Of a stretch of DNA of 64,000 bases, positions 33,353 to 46,600 are shown one piece after another. The notes under the pieces are model-generated. The model worked only from the letters and a program-made list of their open reading frames with translations. It did no database searches and had not been told where the DNA came from. The translations under genes and the position numbers were made by a program. This DNA comes from Serinus canaria (Eukaryota; Chordata; Aves; Passeriformes; Fringillidae). Each line of letters opens with the position of its first letter. The first letter of the stretch is position 1. The stretch covers positions 47,553,180 to 47,617,179 of the forward strand of contig NC_066314.1 of NCBI RefSeq assembly GCF_022539315.1. The letters run 5' to 3'.

Positions 33353-36300
33353 GTAAGGGGAGGCCGTGCTCGCCTGGGCTGTGTCGGTGTGTGGGGGAGG
33401 CCTGGGGACGGAGTGTGAGCTCCTGGCGGGGGAAGCCGAGGTCGCCTGGGCGTGTGGGAGGGGATGTGAGGGTCTCATCCGTGAGTTGGAGGGTAAGCGC
33501 TTCGTACGAGGGGGCTTGTGAAAGGGCTCCTGGGAAGTTTAACCTTCTCCTTCCCCCCCATTATTGTTTTTTTTTCCTTTAAAGAAAAAAAAATGTTTGT
33601 TTACTTGTGTTCGAAGACGCCCTCGTGCTACCTAAGGGGATGCCCAGCTGTTCTCCTGTCCCGGAAGAATGTTTTCTTTTTCAAGAATTGAGAAGGTTTT
33701 GTGGTATTTGGTGTTTTCATTGAAGAGATAAACGAGTAAAACTGTTGAAGAAGATGGATGCACAGTGCTCAGATTGTAGTAGGTGGACAGGCTGTGTTGG
33801 GAATGCTTGAGGTTTGTAGTGCCTCTCTGCTTTTTGGAGGTTCAACGTAGCTGTTGCTTATCTGCAGAGATAATCAGGATATAATGTGTTTGGGCTGCTG
33901 TGAGGATCAGTTTGTCTTTTCTTGATGGTGCTTACCTTGCTGGAAGTTGTGTTTAGGGCTGCAGTTGCAAGTTATTTTTCCTGCCTTGAGGGAAGGAGTA
34001 AGAGAAAGTTATGTAACATAAATGTTCTAACCTATGTATCACAGCTGCCTAATGGTACTGGGGCTCTGTTATTAACCTGAAAAGAAGAGCACGACTGTGT
34101 GTGAATCAACAAGTGACTGTCTCTCTGGGTAGATTTGGCTCCACCAGAATCCTTTATTTCTTGTGCATACTGTCTTTTCCTTCATTAAAAGGGCAGGTAG
34201 TTTGATTAAATTGCAGTTTTGTTTTCTGTACCATTCTGTGGTTTTTAAGTCTTCCTTTGAAAACAAAAAAAAAAGAAGTGGTACACCTGTGAGGGGATTG
34301 AGTTTCAGACCTTGCTGTGTTTAGGTTAGCATTCTGAAAGCTATTCATGTCTGTGTCGCTTGTTGCCATCTGTTGCTGCATGCATGGGTAATTCTTTGGA
34401 GAGTATGATTTTTAGCTTCCTGACCAATAGATGTGCATGGAGCAGTTGGATCACTGCTGCACAGATTTTATCGAACAATGACATGACTGGATGATGGAGA
34501 TGCAGCAGCTTCTGGATTAGGTTTGTAGCACATTGGCTGAACTCAATTTGAGAAAAGCTGGTTTCTTTTACATGTTTTCTAGACTTCTTTTGTCAGATAA
34601 GCTTGTTTTTTTGAGGCTTAATGGTTATTATGTAGCCTAACCAAGTGCATTTGGTTAAATGTATGTGATAAACAATTTTTAGTACTGTTGAGTTTTAATT
34701 TGACTGAAATGTTTCTGGTTAGGTTTTTTTGGGTTTTTTCCTTAAAATAGGGTTCCATGTTATTTCACTTTGAGTTGTTTGAAGCTGTATTATTTAATCT
34801 TAATATTAGGTTCCACTGGCATTCAAAAAGACAGCTGCATTAGTATACTGCAGAGAGAATCACTATTAAGAAAAGGGAAGAGATTTATTTGCTCAGTCAT
34901 CTGTCTCCTGAACTTTGTTAATACTTCAAGGAGAGGAGAATAGCCATTCCTCATTTCTGTAAGTTGCTGGTACATGAAATGCGTGTTGTGTATTCTGGTT
35001 AAATTAACAAGTAAGTTACTATGCCATTTGAGTGAAAGCATGACAACACTTTTTATATACTTTCCTATTGTATTCTTTTAAATCTTGTAGTTTTGGGATT
35101 GCTTTTGGGCTTTGTGTTGTTAGGTTGAAATGTCTAGGGGGAAGTTCTTGGACTTCAGACTTTTTTGCTGGTTTGGTATTCTTCAGATTACTTAGCTTTA
35201 AGTCTGTTAGCATCCTTTCTAGTAGAATTCTGTGTGTTTTGACCTTCAAATCAGTTTTCAGAGGTTTGGGGACTGATGAAACATGGACTTTTGCTGAAAC
35301 CTATACTTTCCCATACCTTTGCAGCCTGGGGCAGGTTAAGCATGGTCCGTATATGGAAGCTGTAGGAGCAGCTTCATGGTTTGTGACTTTGATAGGAGAT
35401 CAGGAATTTTGGTTTTGTTGTCGTTTCTTTTCTTTGTTACTACATAAAAATAGCCTGAAGTGAACTTTTATTAAAGGGGTAAATCTGTTTCTATAATGCA
35501 GAAATAAGATGTGAAGGTTATTTAAATGAAAGAGAACTTATTTGTATATTAGTTGTAACGGAGAGCTTTTTTAATTGTCAGAAGCTTCCGTAATCTTCAG
35601 CTGAAGAAATAAGCTGTTACTAACCTGTTCGCTATATTTTAAAGGGTACTCAGTGTGAGTAAAAATATTCTTAATGGTTCTGTGATTGATACATTTATAA
35701 AGTTTGTAGGACAGAGAGTGAAATGTGTAGGATTTTGACGGGTTTTTTCTGTCTCCCACTTCATAATGTGGAAATGTGTGCAAAGACAACCTTTTTGGGC
35801 TCTTAGGACAATGTTAAAAAGAAAATAAGTGCACACAGCTTTACTCCCTGTTCAGGTCACATTGGGTACAGCAAAATGGCAGCAATGCTGCTCTTGGAAG
35901 GGTCCCTCCATAAGAGTTGCAGGGCACATGTCCTGTTGCTATTTGACAGCTTGGCATGCTACTATCTGGAGTGAGGGCATAATATGTAATAAACTTGAAT
36001 AATTTCATGCTGCTTCCTTGGCTTCTCTATAATTTGAGATAAGGATATTTAAGAGTTTATAGCTGGCTTATGTATATCTTGCCTTTTGACACAGGGCATG
36101 CAAGATCTCCATTTGGGTGGGATAGCTTTTTAATTAAAGCACATGTTTATTTTTTCATACCTTGTTCAGTAATGTTTTATACTTATGAAAGGTTTTACAC
36201 TCGTGTTTTGGGAACCTGAGTTCTTATAAGTTACAAAGATTTAGTAATGCTTTTGGCAGTGCTGGCTTCTCAGACTTCAGAGTGTGCCTTAACTGGCCGT

Positions 36301-38324
36301 GTGAGAATTTGTGTTACTTAATCCCGTGGTAGGCCTCTGAAATGGGGAGGATTATGGATGGCAGTTTCTGAAGAGCCAACTAGCTGATTTGTTAGTGGAG
36401 ACAGAGACCAACCAACTCTTCCCATTCAAGAAATTTAAACTGCAGTTTGATAGAAAAAGATGTTCTTTATTGACTGCTTTTGGTGAAATCTCTTTCAAAA
36501 TAACATTTTAATTTCTGGTTTAGCTTTTGGACTTCTAAAATCAAAAATAAAGGCAGTCTTAAGTGTTTAAACCCACTTCTAGTGTTGATAATGCTATGTA
36601 GAATTTTCTTTATTGTAGAAAAATATTTAGTGTTACTGATAGAGAACACAAACATAGTGTAAGCAGAGGTGTATGCTTCTCTAAAATCATGCAGGAGAGG
36701 CTATTCCTGCAGTGGGATCCTGATCAATTCTGTTCCTATCAAACTTTTCTTACTTATAAAAAGGGAAAAAAAAAAAGGTGGTTCAGTTATTCTTATTGCC
36801 TTGGTCCCATTCCTGATGGTTCTTGACTAGACTTCAGTCTTGACTGAAGTGGGAAAATTGGAGATGTCTTCAGCCGTGTACAGCACTGCCGGTGTGTCTG
36901 TATCGCACTGGTGTCTGGCTGCACCAGTCCTTGATTGTTTCAGCTGAGCCTTTCCACTGGTTCATAAGATAGATATTGATTTGTTTGGGGTCACTTGGCA
37001 AAGCATGTGACATTCTTCATTTTGCATGTACATGGGTTTCCTTTCGTTTTAAGAACAGGAAAGGACAAAAATAAAAAGCAAGACCCAAAGACTCAAAAAT
37101 CAAGACTGACATGTAGTCAGCAGTGGATTCTGTTTGGCCCTGTTGAAGGATAAGATATGCTCTGGGTGTTTTGTGCTTTGCTGCCTGTTTGCCTTTGAAG
37201 ACAAAAAAAAAGTAGAATTGCATTTTACCAGCTCTTGAACTTCTTGCTGCCTCCATGAACAACAGCACAATCAGTCAGGCTTCCAGTTTTGATTACAAAA
37301 GAGCAGTGATCTTGCAGTAAGACTCCTGTTTCTTCTTGCCTCTTACCAGTGCTTCCTCAAGAATGGAGGTAAGCAGTGGTAGCCAAAAGTGCAAGCATCC
37401 TCTTGTCAGCTCAGCCTGGTGACAGTGAATATACTTGTGTTTCTTGCAGTGCTTTTGGTATTTCTCTTTTAGCACAGTAACCTGTGATGGTACTGGAAGA
37501 GGGGAAAAAACTGTTACCAGGTTCTTTGTCAGGGAGCCCTGGCTTGAGTCCCTTGAGCTTTGACCTGTTCTCCATTTGGGAAGGCCGTTATTTCTTGCCT
37601 GAATTGCGATGCAACAAATTGAAAAAATAGAAAAAGCTATGAAAATTATTTTCTTTTCCCCTACCTCTTCATTGCAAGCACACAGCATGCCTGAGTTCAT
37701 AGCAATAACTGTGTATGGAATTCATTGTGTATTCTGTGCTGGAATATGATGACATTTTGTAGTATTTTACTAATATGAACTCAGTCATCTAATTGCTAGT
37801 AAATTGCAAATCCTAAACAGAACCCTCTGATGAGCCCTGATAAGAGCTCAGTACTTAACTAGAAATTGTATAGGGAGCTGCTATGCTGGGAGCTTTAGTA
37901 CAGTTTATTGGAAGTATTGTTCATATCACTTTCCTCATAAAATTAGATGCTGCAGAGTGTCTTTTTAATAGGTTTTAACTGATCTAAAGACTTAGTATTA
38001 GCAAAGCTAACTGAATGGTTTGTGTCCATGTACAGCATCACTTATGACTGGGAAAAACATACCTGAAACTTATTAGCTGAAAGAAAAATATGTGCTGTCA
38101 TGCTTGCCAAAATAGGCATAAACCTTCGTACACCATAATGAAATGTTGTTAATCAACCTTCAATTCAGTATCTGCAATTTGCTGTTACCTTTGGTCATAT
38201 GCCTGGATACTCTTGAATTTCCCTGGGATTTCATTTGTTTACAGTGTTTTCTATGAGTAGATGTTCTGGAATAGTGGAAATGTGATTTTAAAGAAATTAA
38301 CATAAATGGTTATATGATAAATGT
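33353..38324 (+). other. TCF20: First intron of TCF20, left part
   Basis: Begins with the donor GTAAGG. AT-rich intronic DNA with no supported exon or RNA gene; small frames on both strands are random. It contains a 20-bp palindrome at 36831-36850, listed separately. Confidence 0.5.
36831..36850. repeat. 20-bp near-perfect palindrome
   Basis: ACTTCAGTC (36831-36839) and its exact reverse complement GACTGAAGT (36842-36850) are separated by only TT. Such a tight palindrome can extrude as a hairpin or serve as a dimer-binding site. No known element is associated. Confidence 0.8.
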
Positions 38325-40608
38325 AGGGAACGCTGTGTGATTAACATTATGTTTTCTGCTGGAGATACAAAACATCAGGGCAGAAACAGTGTGAGGTTCT
38401 TGGAGTGTGTGTCCCCTGACACAAATGATGAGGTGGAAAACTAGGTAAGGCACCTGCTGGACCTGTGGTTTGTGAACAGAGAAGGACTGTTGGATGATAT
38501 GATGGTCAGAGAACATCCTGGACAGAGCGATCATGCAAGGATAGTTCTCAGTTCTTGGGGAAGTAAGGAGAGGAGTCAGCAGAACTTCCACATTGGACTT
38601 CCAGAGAGCAGGGAGTCTGGCCTATTCAGGAACCTAGCTGACAGAGCCCCTTGGAAGGCATTTCATGAAGGGCAGAGGAAGGTTGGGCATTCTTCAAGAA
38701 GGAAATCTTAAAAGCACAGGAGCAGGATGTCACCATGTGCTGAAAGATAAGCCAGCAGGGAAGACTGGTCTGTCTGAACAGAGAGCTTTGGCTGGAACTT
38801 GGGGAAAATAAAAAAGAGACAATCTTTGAACCAGGGGGCATTAAACTTAGGATGATTACAGGGATGTTGTGAGGTTCCATGGAAAGAAAATTAGAAGTTC
38901 AGAACCTAACTAGAACTTAGTCTAGTTGCTACCATGAAAGACAATAAAAATGTTTCTGTGACATGCATTAGCAATAGAAGGAGGGCCAAAGAGAGTCCTT
39001 TATTGGATCTGCAGGGAAACAAAGTGACAAAGAATGAGGAAAAGATTGAGGTGCTTAATGCCTTTTTTGCCTTAGTATGTAATAGTAAGGTCAGTTGTTC
39101 CCTGGGCATCCAGTCCCCAGAGCTGGAAGACAAGGATGAGAAGAAGAAAGAAGCCCTGTAATCCAAGGGAAAATGGTCAGTGACCCTGCTACACCACTTA
39201 CGGGTACTGATGGACTTGGCAGAAATGCTCCCTGAGCTGCTTTCCATCAGCGGTCCCAGGTGATTAGAAGTTGGCAAACCTGGTGGCCATTTACAGTAAG
39301 GGCTGGAAGGAGGATCTAGGGGACTACAGGTCTGTCAGCGTGACCTCTGTGCCAAGGAATATCGTGGAACAGACCTTAAGTGCCACCATGTGGCATGTAT
39401 GGTTCAACCAGGTCTAGTCAGCACGTGTTTAAGAAAGTCAAGTCCTACTTGACCAACCTGATCTCCTTCTGCAACAAGGTAACCTGTTTAGTGAAAGAGG
39501 GAAAGGCTGAGGATGTTGCCTAGCTGGACCTTAGTGAAGCTTTTGACAGTGTTCCCCCAGCATTCTCCTGGACAAACTGCTCGTGGCCTGCAGGGGTGCC
39601 CTGTTTGCTGGGTGAAAACCCGGCTGAATGGCCAGTCTCAGAGTGGTGAGGTATGAAGTTGTATCCCGTTGGCAGCTGGTCATGAGTTGTGTTTCCCAGG
39701 GCTCTGTGCTGGAGGCAATCCTGTTTAATGTCTTTATTGATGATCTGGGTGAGGGGATTGAGTGCACCCTCAGTCAGTTTGCAGATGGCACCAAGCTGTG
39801 CAGGAGCGTTGATCTGGAGGAGCACAGGAAGGCTCTGCAGAGGGATCTGATCAGACTGGGTTGGTGGACCAAGGCCAATGGTATGAGGTCCAACAAGGCC
39901 AAATGCCAGGTCCCGCACTTGGGTTGCAACAGTAGCATGCACTGCAGACTGGGGCTGGAGTGGCTGGAAAGCGGCCCAGTGGATTGACAGCAGCTGAGCA
40001 CGAGCCAGTGTGTGTGCCCAGGTGGCCAAAAAGGCCAGTCGCAATATGGCTCCTATCAGATATAGTGCGGCCAGCCCCTGTACACTTGTGAGGCACCTTG
40101 AATCCTGTGTCCAGCTTTGAGCCCCTCAGTACAAAGAAGGACTTTGAGGGGCTGGAATGCATTCAGAGAAAGGCAGTGGAACTGGTGAAGGGTCTGGAGC
40201 AAAATCTTAGGAGGAGCAGCTGGGGGAGCTGGGGTTGTTTAACCTGGAGAAAAGGAGACTCAGGGAAGACCCTTATCACTCTCTACACAACCTGAAAGGC
40301 TATTGCCAGGTATAGTTCAGTCTCTTCTCCCAAGTAACAAGCAATAGGACAGGAGGAGATGGCCTCAAGTTGTACCAGGGGACATTTAGATTCAATATTA
40401 AGAAATATATTTTACCTGAAGAAGTCAAACATATGAGCAGGTTCTCCAGCAAAGTGGTGGAGTCACCATCCCTGGAGGTATTTAAAAAGATGTGTAGATG
40501 TTGTGGTTAAGGACATGGTTTTGTGGTGGCTTTGTCAGTTCTATAAGAGAGGTTGGATTTGATAATCTTAAAGGTCTTCTACAAGCCATTGGATTCCATG
40601 ATGCTATA
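38325..40608 (+). mobile_element. CR1 LINE retrotransposon, 5'-truncated, plus orientation
   Basis: About 2.3 kb of a CR1 non-LTR retrotransposon. Order along the element: the end of the endonuclease domain (translated fragments resembling CWR.. and SVRFLECV near 38360-38410, then a ..VNREGLLDD.. block at 38472), the endonuclease-RT linker (..EVLNAFFALVCN.. at about 39050), reverse transcriptase (39480-39990) and the 3' end at 40593-40608. That end, ATTCCATGATGCTATA, is a decayed form of the octamer-repeat tail typical of CR1. CR1 copies usually lack target-site duplications and are 5'-truncated, as here. Its presence is a main reason for assigning the window to a bird or other sauropsid. Confidence 0.9.
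38472..40200 (+). pseudogene. Decayed CR1 ORF2 (endonuclease end and reverse transcriptase)
   Basis: Remnant of the CR1 polyprotein, which in intact copies nicks target DNA and reverse-transcribes its own RNA. The longest intact pieces are 38472-38711, 38934-39161 and 39628-39987, in more than one frame, so frameshifts separate them. RT motif A (consensus YLDFSKAFD) is interrupted: TAG at 39521-39523 replaces the tyrosine codon and is followed by LDLSEAFD. The catalytic FADD box reads FADG, losing the second aspartate. The copy cannot encode an active enzyme. Confidence 0.85.
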
Positions 40609-43600
40609 AACCATTTCTTTCCCTTTTGTTTCTCATCTTGCATTCAGGGGAAAAAGAACTAATTCAACAGTGTTCTGTAATGTTGTGTAAGTCGGTTTGC
40701 CCACTGTAAGTTTTCTGTATTGCTTCATGTGTGGAGGTGGGGGAGTTTTCTCTTCCTTCCCTTATCCACAATTTTAGCCTGAAATACGTACATCTGATTT
40801 TCTGATATTCTTGATCCTGACCATACCTTGTGTGTGTTGCTACATAAAATTGGTCTTTTAGATAGGTCTTGATGAGTACAATAATAATAGATACTTAGCA
40901 GGCAGTTAATTAAATGGGTTGGGCAAAATTGTTACAGAAGGAGGTAGCAGATTGTATTGCAGGGCATTGCTGAGTGAGTGGCAGATTCTTTTCTGTAGTG
41001 TTGGAGAGCGGAAGTAGCAGGAGCATAACTGAGAATTGCTCCTAAGTGACACTTTTTATTTTGCATGAGAAAACTGAACTGTGCTGTTCTTATCTCCCTT
41101 CCATCTAAATCACTGCATTTTAATGCAGAAACATCTCATCTCATGTTACTCTGAGAATGCATAAAGAGAACTCTGCTGCAGAATTGTTTGTTTGCCAGCT
41201 ATAGTAGGGCACTGGTTTTGGTGATGAGCTTGGGGGTCCATTGCTGTGTGGTATTCTGCACCTTTACAGTTCTGACTTCAGCTAATATCATACTTACTTT
41301 GGAGAGCAGGGATTCTTGCATTCTGGCCTTTTTTCCTTTTGCTCTGTGTACTTTTCTACATTTGGTGTCTTTCACCTTTTCTGTATTAGGCGTCTCTTGT
41401 ATTCTGGTTATCAGAGACAAAACTGTGTTCTTGCTTGTGAGTTACTTGGTTGAGTAATTACTTGGTGAATTACTTGAGTACATTTTTATTTTAATGATGG
41501 TAGTATCCTGCAGTTGGGATATAGAAATTTGACTTGTCATGTGTTCATTTTGTTTGTTTCCTTGTCTTTTTGCCTTGCAGGAATACAGCTTGTTTTATGT
41601 GTGAAAGGTGTAATTTATGGAAAACTAAAGGGGGGTGTATCTGTAGTAGAGCTGCTGAAAATAGCAAGGGGAGGAGAAGAGGTTAATTATATGTATACTC
41701 TGCAGCATAGTCAAAAGCCTGTCAAAGCTGGCAGAAGAATAAAACTTCAGTAAACCTGGGTCAAACTCACCAGTGAAAGCACATCTCTTAGCTCAATGAG
41801 AAACAGCATTAGGGAGTTCCTGAAAATGGAAGGGAGGAGGATTTAGGAAATAAATGTCTTTGCTTATCCACAGAACCGTAATGTTTATAAAGTCTTTGTT
41901 GGTCTCTGTTTACTCATGGAATTTTGGCTCTGTGTGCATTGCCTTTCTGGATTAAGCTAAGGAGTAAGGTCCTTTTGGTCAGTTGGTTAACAGGACTTGA
42001 AGAATTAAATCAAGGACAATTCTCAAGGTGAAAGTCATTTAGTTGCCATCTTTCTAGCTGAAACAAGGTAGCAAACTTGATTTTTTCTTAGGCAGTTGGG
42101 ATGTTTTAGAGCAGAGGTGAAAAAAGATCTAGTCCTCTTTTTACTACATTAGCATTATGAAATGGTTATATATTATCCTTCGTGTATGGTTTATGTTAAT
42201 TGTACCTCTTTATTTAGCCTCCTCATGAGAGGAGAGAGGTGGAGACAAGAGCAGTGAAGTCTTCTGGTTTTGTTTTTTCCCTCCTCCCTGGTGTACAAGA
42301 GGAGTGACAGCAGGAGTGTGAGAACTTAAGTGTAAGAGAATGATGGGACTGGTTCTGAGAGTAGTGGACCATCTAAACTCCCTCTGTCCTACTTTCAAAT
42401 GTTAACTCTAGCATTGCCAAAAATTATACTCTGAGTGCAGTATCTTTGTTATCCTCCGCTATCAGTATTTACAGAGGCTTTTTTTCTGCTCTGGTTTTGT
42501 ATTCATCTCTCCTCTTTCTTTTCAACTGCTGACTTCCTTAAGAGTATATCCTCTAGGAAATGACATGGAATACATGCAGTGGAAGCTTTGTCTATCGGCT
42601 TTCCAGCTTCTAACAGTCCTGGCACTATCACTGTGGTGATACAGAAATCCTCTGGGGAAGGAGAAGGCTTTAAATCCAGTTGTGAGAAGATCTCTAATTG
42701 TAGGTTGTTAATTTCTGTGAACTGCTTATGCTCATTAGAGTTAATTTTGTACCTGTGGTGTTGTCTGACTGCTATTGGCTATTGGCATTCCTTGCCTTTG
42801 GCTGTGGCAAACAAACTTGCAAGTGTGGAGTTTGTTGGTTACAGTGGCTTGAGTTTAAAACCTAGATTTTTCAGACTTCTAACTGAGGCATGTTAGAAGT
42901 TTAATCACTTTTCTATGTTAACTTTATGCATATAATATTGCTTTTGAAAGGTTTTGACTCAGTGGGGGAGCTGGTGAGAGTGAACCCATTTAAGTGCTTT
43001 AGGCCAAGGCTAAGTATAAACCTCAGGACTTGTGAGCTGTTTGCTACAACATTTTTTTATGCTGCCTTCTCTCTATTCTCATCTATCTGTTGGTTATGCC
43101 AGTGGAGCTACAGTGGGGATGCATAATGAAGTGGTTCAAGAAACTGGTCCAATCTGAAAATTTCAAAGAACGCCTGCAGGGGTAGGGATGGGTAGATAGG
43201 AAGGGGGAGGACCTCCTTAAAAATAGTCCTACCTCTGAAGTAGTCTCTTTGTTGAATTATTTAAATGTATAAAGTTATTTTGTATTAATCTGAACTGTTT
43301 CTCCTGTTTCTGTGTAAGTGTGGCTAGTAGTGTAGTCTTAGTCACTCCCTGTTAGTCTCAGAAGACAAAGCTTACTGTAAGAATGTGTCTGCTTCAGTTT
43401 GTGGCTTCAACAGTGAGGCAGATGCTGTGGAATCTGAAGTGTGGAAAAATGAGCAAAGGATTTAGAGGACATAGGTTGTAGGAGGCAAGGAGCAATGTTA
43501 GGCAAAGAGAAAGTTCTTGTTCTTCTAGTGTGAAAATCTTACAAATGCTTTGAACTTTTTTGTTTTCTTGGGGTTTTTTTTTTTTTTTTTGTTCTCATGT

Positions 43601-46600
43601 TTGGGAAAAATAAGGTTTCTCTCTGATTTTTTTATCAGTAAACTTGTTGTGGCCTTGACTGTATTTCTTTTAAAGTGTGCCACAGCAGTAGTATTTGCAG
43701 ACCTTCCACATTCAAATTCCTCTTAAATCTGCATTGATTCAGAGGTATGAAGTGCTGAATTAATAGGAGGAATGATAACCTTGGCTAGTGAAAATTGAAA
43801 GTGTTAAAGCAAAATTTTTTTGTCTTACATTAAAGGAACAAAAACTGTCTATAAGATGATTGGAAGATGTAAATTTGAGTACAGCTTTTCTGCAATTGAA
43901 CAGTAATTCTTTAATTTGTTAGTTTAGGTAGATCAAGGTTCTATTTCTACCTGATTTTAATGTTACTGCCTATAATGCAAATAGGTGGTATTATCTTCAA
44001 CAATGGTTTTATCATAATCAATGGATATAATTCTTGTGTACAGTGCATAGCCTGTATTGTAATAATACTTGCACATAACTGATACATATTTTATGTCAAT
44101 TTACTTCATTTGCCTTGAGGAGTTCCCAGGAGTCTTAGTTACAGGCTCATTGCACCAGACATTGTAAAAAAAGAATAAAGATATTTAATTGTATAGACTA
44201 TGTTGAAGTACGTATTACAGGTACTATTTAATATGACCCTTAAGTATTCATCTTAGCAACTTGTCATCAAGGCTGTGGCTAGAGCTTAGTATGAAAAATT
44301 ATAGAAGTTGATTAAAAATAATGTGTTAGGATGGCGGGCTTTTATTTCCTTCACTGTATAGTTCTGAGTGTTTTAGATACTAAATAAATTTCTGCACAGA
44401 AAGTGGGAGCTTGGGCAGATAGAACCTGACAAGACTGCTTGCACTTTACTGTTTTCCTCTTGCAATTAATAATTGACATCTCCTTTTCATTGTTTTGTAA
44501 CTGAAAGGTGAAAGTTTAGTGAGAGCTGTGATGCCTCTGCTGAGCTTCGTGTCTTGCATTTCTGAGGAGAAGCAGATCAGAAATGGTTCTTGAAGTGGAT
44601 GTTCAAATTTTGCTGTACTGCCAGAGCAGATATCATGTGTGACTGCTTGGAGACATAGGGGGTATGGACACAGGTCAATTTGCAATAAGAGGTAGGTAAT
44701 GAAGTGATGAATTGCCAAAATTTTTGGAGGACTAATGAAGTGGATTAGGATGTGCAATCAGCTATCTGCAGCTTGGAGAAAAAAAGAAAAAAAGAGCTGA
44801 GGGTTCATTATTATTTTCATTTTGGTTAGGAAGGGTAGTTCAACTATTGTGTAAAGACCAAGAGCCTTTTAAGTACGAGCTCCTGATTTCAAGTGCCCTT
44901 CAGTAGCCACGCCACTTAAAATAGTTCCTGCTGTGTCTGTTTTGCTGGTGCAGATGTTTGTGTAATGATACAGTGAATGGATCTGTAAGGTCAGAAATGG
45001 CTTTTCTCCCTCACAGAATTTTCTTGACCGTATCAGTTCCCTGATCTGACTTGCTCGTGAATGGCTATGTTAACACCAGAGAGAAGGCTGGACCTCTTCA
45101 GCTGGGCTAGAGAAGACTGATCCTATATGTGGGTCCAAAATTGTTGTTTTAATCTTTGACATAAAATGGAATCTGACTGATTTGCGTAGATTCTTATTAA
45201 AATAGCAGTGTCTGTTAAAAATTTAGATGGATAACTTTCAAGAAGAGGTTAGTAGATTTTTGAAAGCTATTTAAGTGCATCTGTTCTGTTGATTGAGGCT
45301 GAGAACCAATGGCATAATAATAAAATCAGATACATACCATCAGCCAAAATTCTGCTGAACTTTGATCATTTGTTATATTTCTAGAAATACGTTTTTTCAT
45401 AGCACTGCAGCTTAAATACTGGCTTACAATAGAAGTTGTTCTTGTCAAATTTCTTCTTTCTTCATGTTTAGGAATATGAATTTAACAGTACACTTCACTA
45501 AAAGTGCAAAGCTAAACTGGAGATGGTATTTTAGTTCTTTTCACTTAGTGAGTAAGGAGAACTTGCAGATGCAAAAAAGTCTGTGTATTTCTTGGTGTTA
45601 CAGAAAGGGTTTTTTACAAAAATGTTTTGAATGTGAGGGAAGAAAGCAGCAGCCAAGTAATAGGCACATGCAAAATTTGATTATTTTTTGTTGTTGTTTG
45701 TTTACATGATGCCTTTTATCATAGCAGTTGAATGCTCTGAATATGTCTGCTCACATCTCCCCTGTGAGATCGGAAGGTACACTGACTCAGGCTTACTGTG
45801 GTTGGGCTTTTTTGTGGTAACTTAAGGAAATATATGGAAAAAGATGTGAATGTAGATTTTTATCTAGCACAATAATCTCCAGAGCATTCCCCTCTCTCAA
45901 CTGACAAAGCTCACTGTGCTCCTTCTGCCATGCTCATCTGTTCCTCACCCATTCTGTGAGAACCATTTCCTTAATTGTTTGGATTTAAGCTCAATACATA
46001 ATGACTTTCTGAAAAGCTGTGCAGACATTTTGGTAAAGAAGGCGTAGTGTGTCTGTGAGATGATGGAAGCTAGTTACAATCCACTTGGCCAAGCTGTAGC
46101 TCATTTGAGGAATTTTTTGATAAAAGTTTTCACTAGGAAGGACATAATTAAGTTTTGGTGTCTTGGAGTTTTTTGTTTGTTTGTTTGTTTTTTTGTCAAG
46201 ACCAGTATTACCACTGATTTGCAATACCTGTTGCTAATACGTGTTATTAATAGGTACTTAAGCATGTGTAACCACTACATATGGTTTCTAAGACATGCTG
46301 TGATTTTTTAGAATGATTAAATTTGGTTTCCATTAATGCAGTATTCTGGGTTTAATTTAATTTTTATCTACTTTACAAGATACTTCAGTTTAGCTACTTC
46401 CATAGGGTCTGGTGCTCTCTGTGGTAAGTGACTATATCCTGTTTCAGCTTTGAGTGGTGTAGTAAGGTTTGTTTGACAGAATATATGGGGATGGCTTGGT
46501 GAGAGCCAGATCTGGCTGTAGTTTTCTCTAGAAGTGTCGTGGTGAATAATACCAGAAACATGACTTTCTGAATGACGTGAGCAGTGAATGTTACTGCATT

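Larger units (their letters stand above)
32430..33460 (+). promoter_or_regulatory. TCF20: Main CpG island, likely TCF20 promoter
   Basis: This is the densest CpG region in the window. It holds an Sp1-type box GGGGCGGGGCGGGG (32834-32847), an E-box CACGTG (32875-32880), long G runs (18 G at 32903-32920 and 8 G at 32922-32929) and an inverted CCAAT box in CCATTGG (33146-33152). It also contains GGTCAGGTGACC (about 33161-33172). There is no TATA box, as is usual for CpG-island promoters. A consensus donor, CAG|GTAAGG, follows at 33352/33353, and the next good acceptor in coding context is that of the TCF20 coding exon at 51785. The TCF20 family normally has a non-coding first exon before this giant exon, so the assignment is reasonable. 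A divergent transcript cannot be excluded. Confidence 0.65.

Noticed and set aside
32276..33478. 400-codon open frame on the minus strand across the CpG island
   Set aside because: GC-rich islands lack A/T-rich stop codons on both strands. The peptide is Pro/Arg/Ala/Gly low-complexity with no domain, and plus-strand frames of similar quality overlap it.
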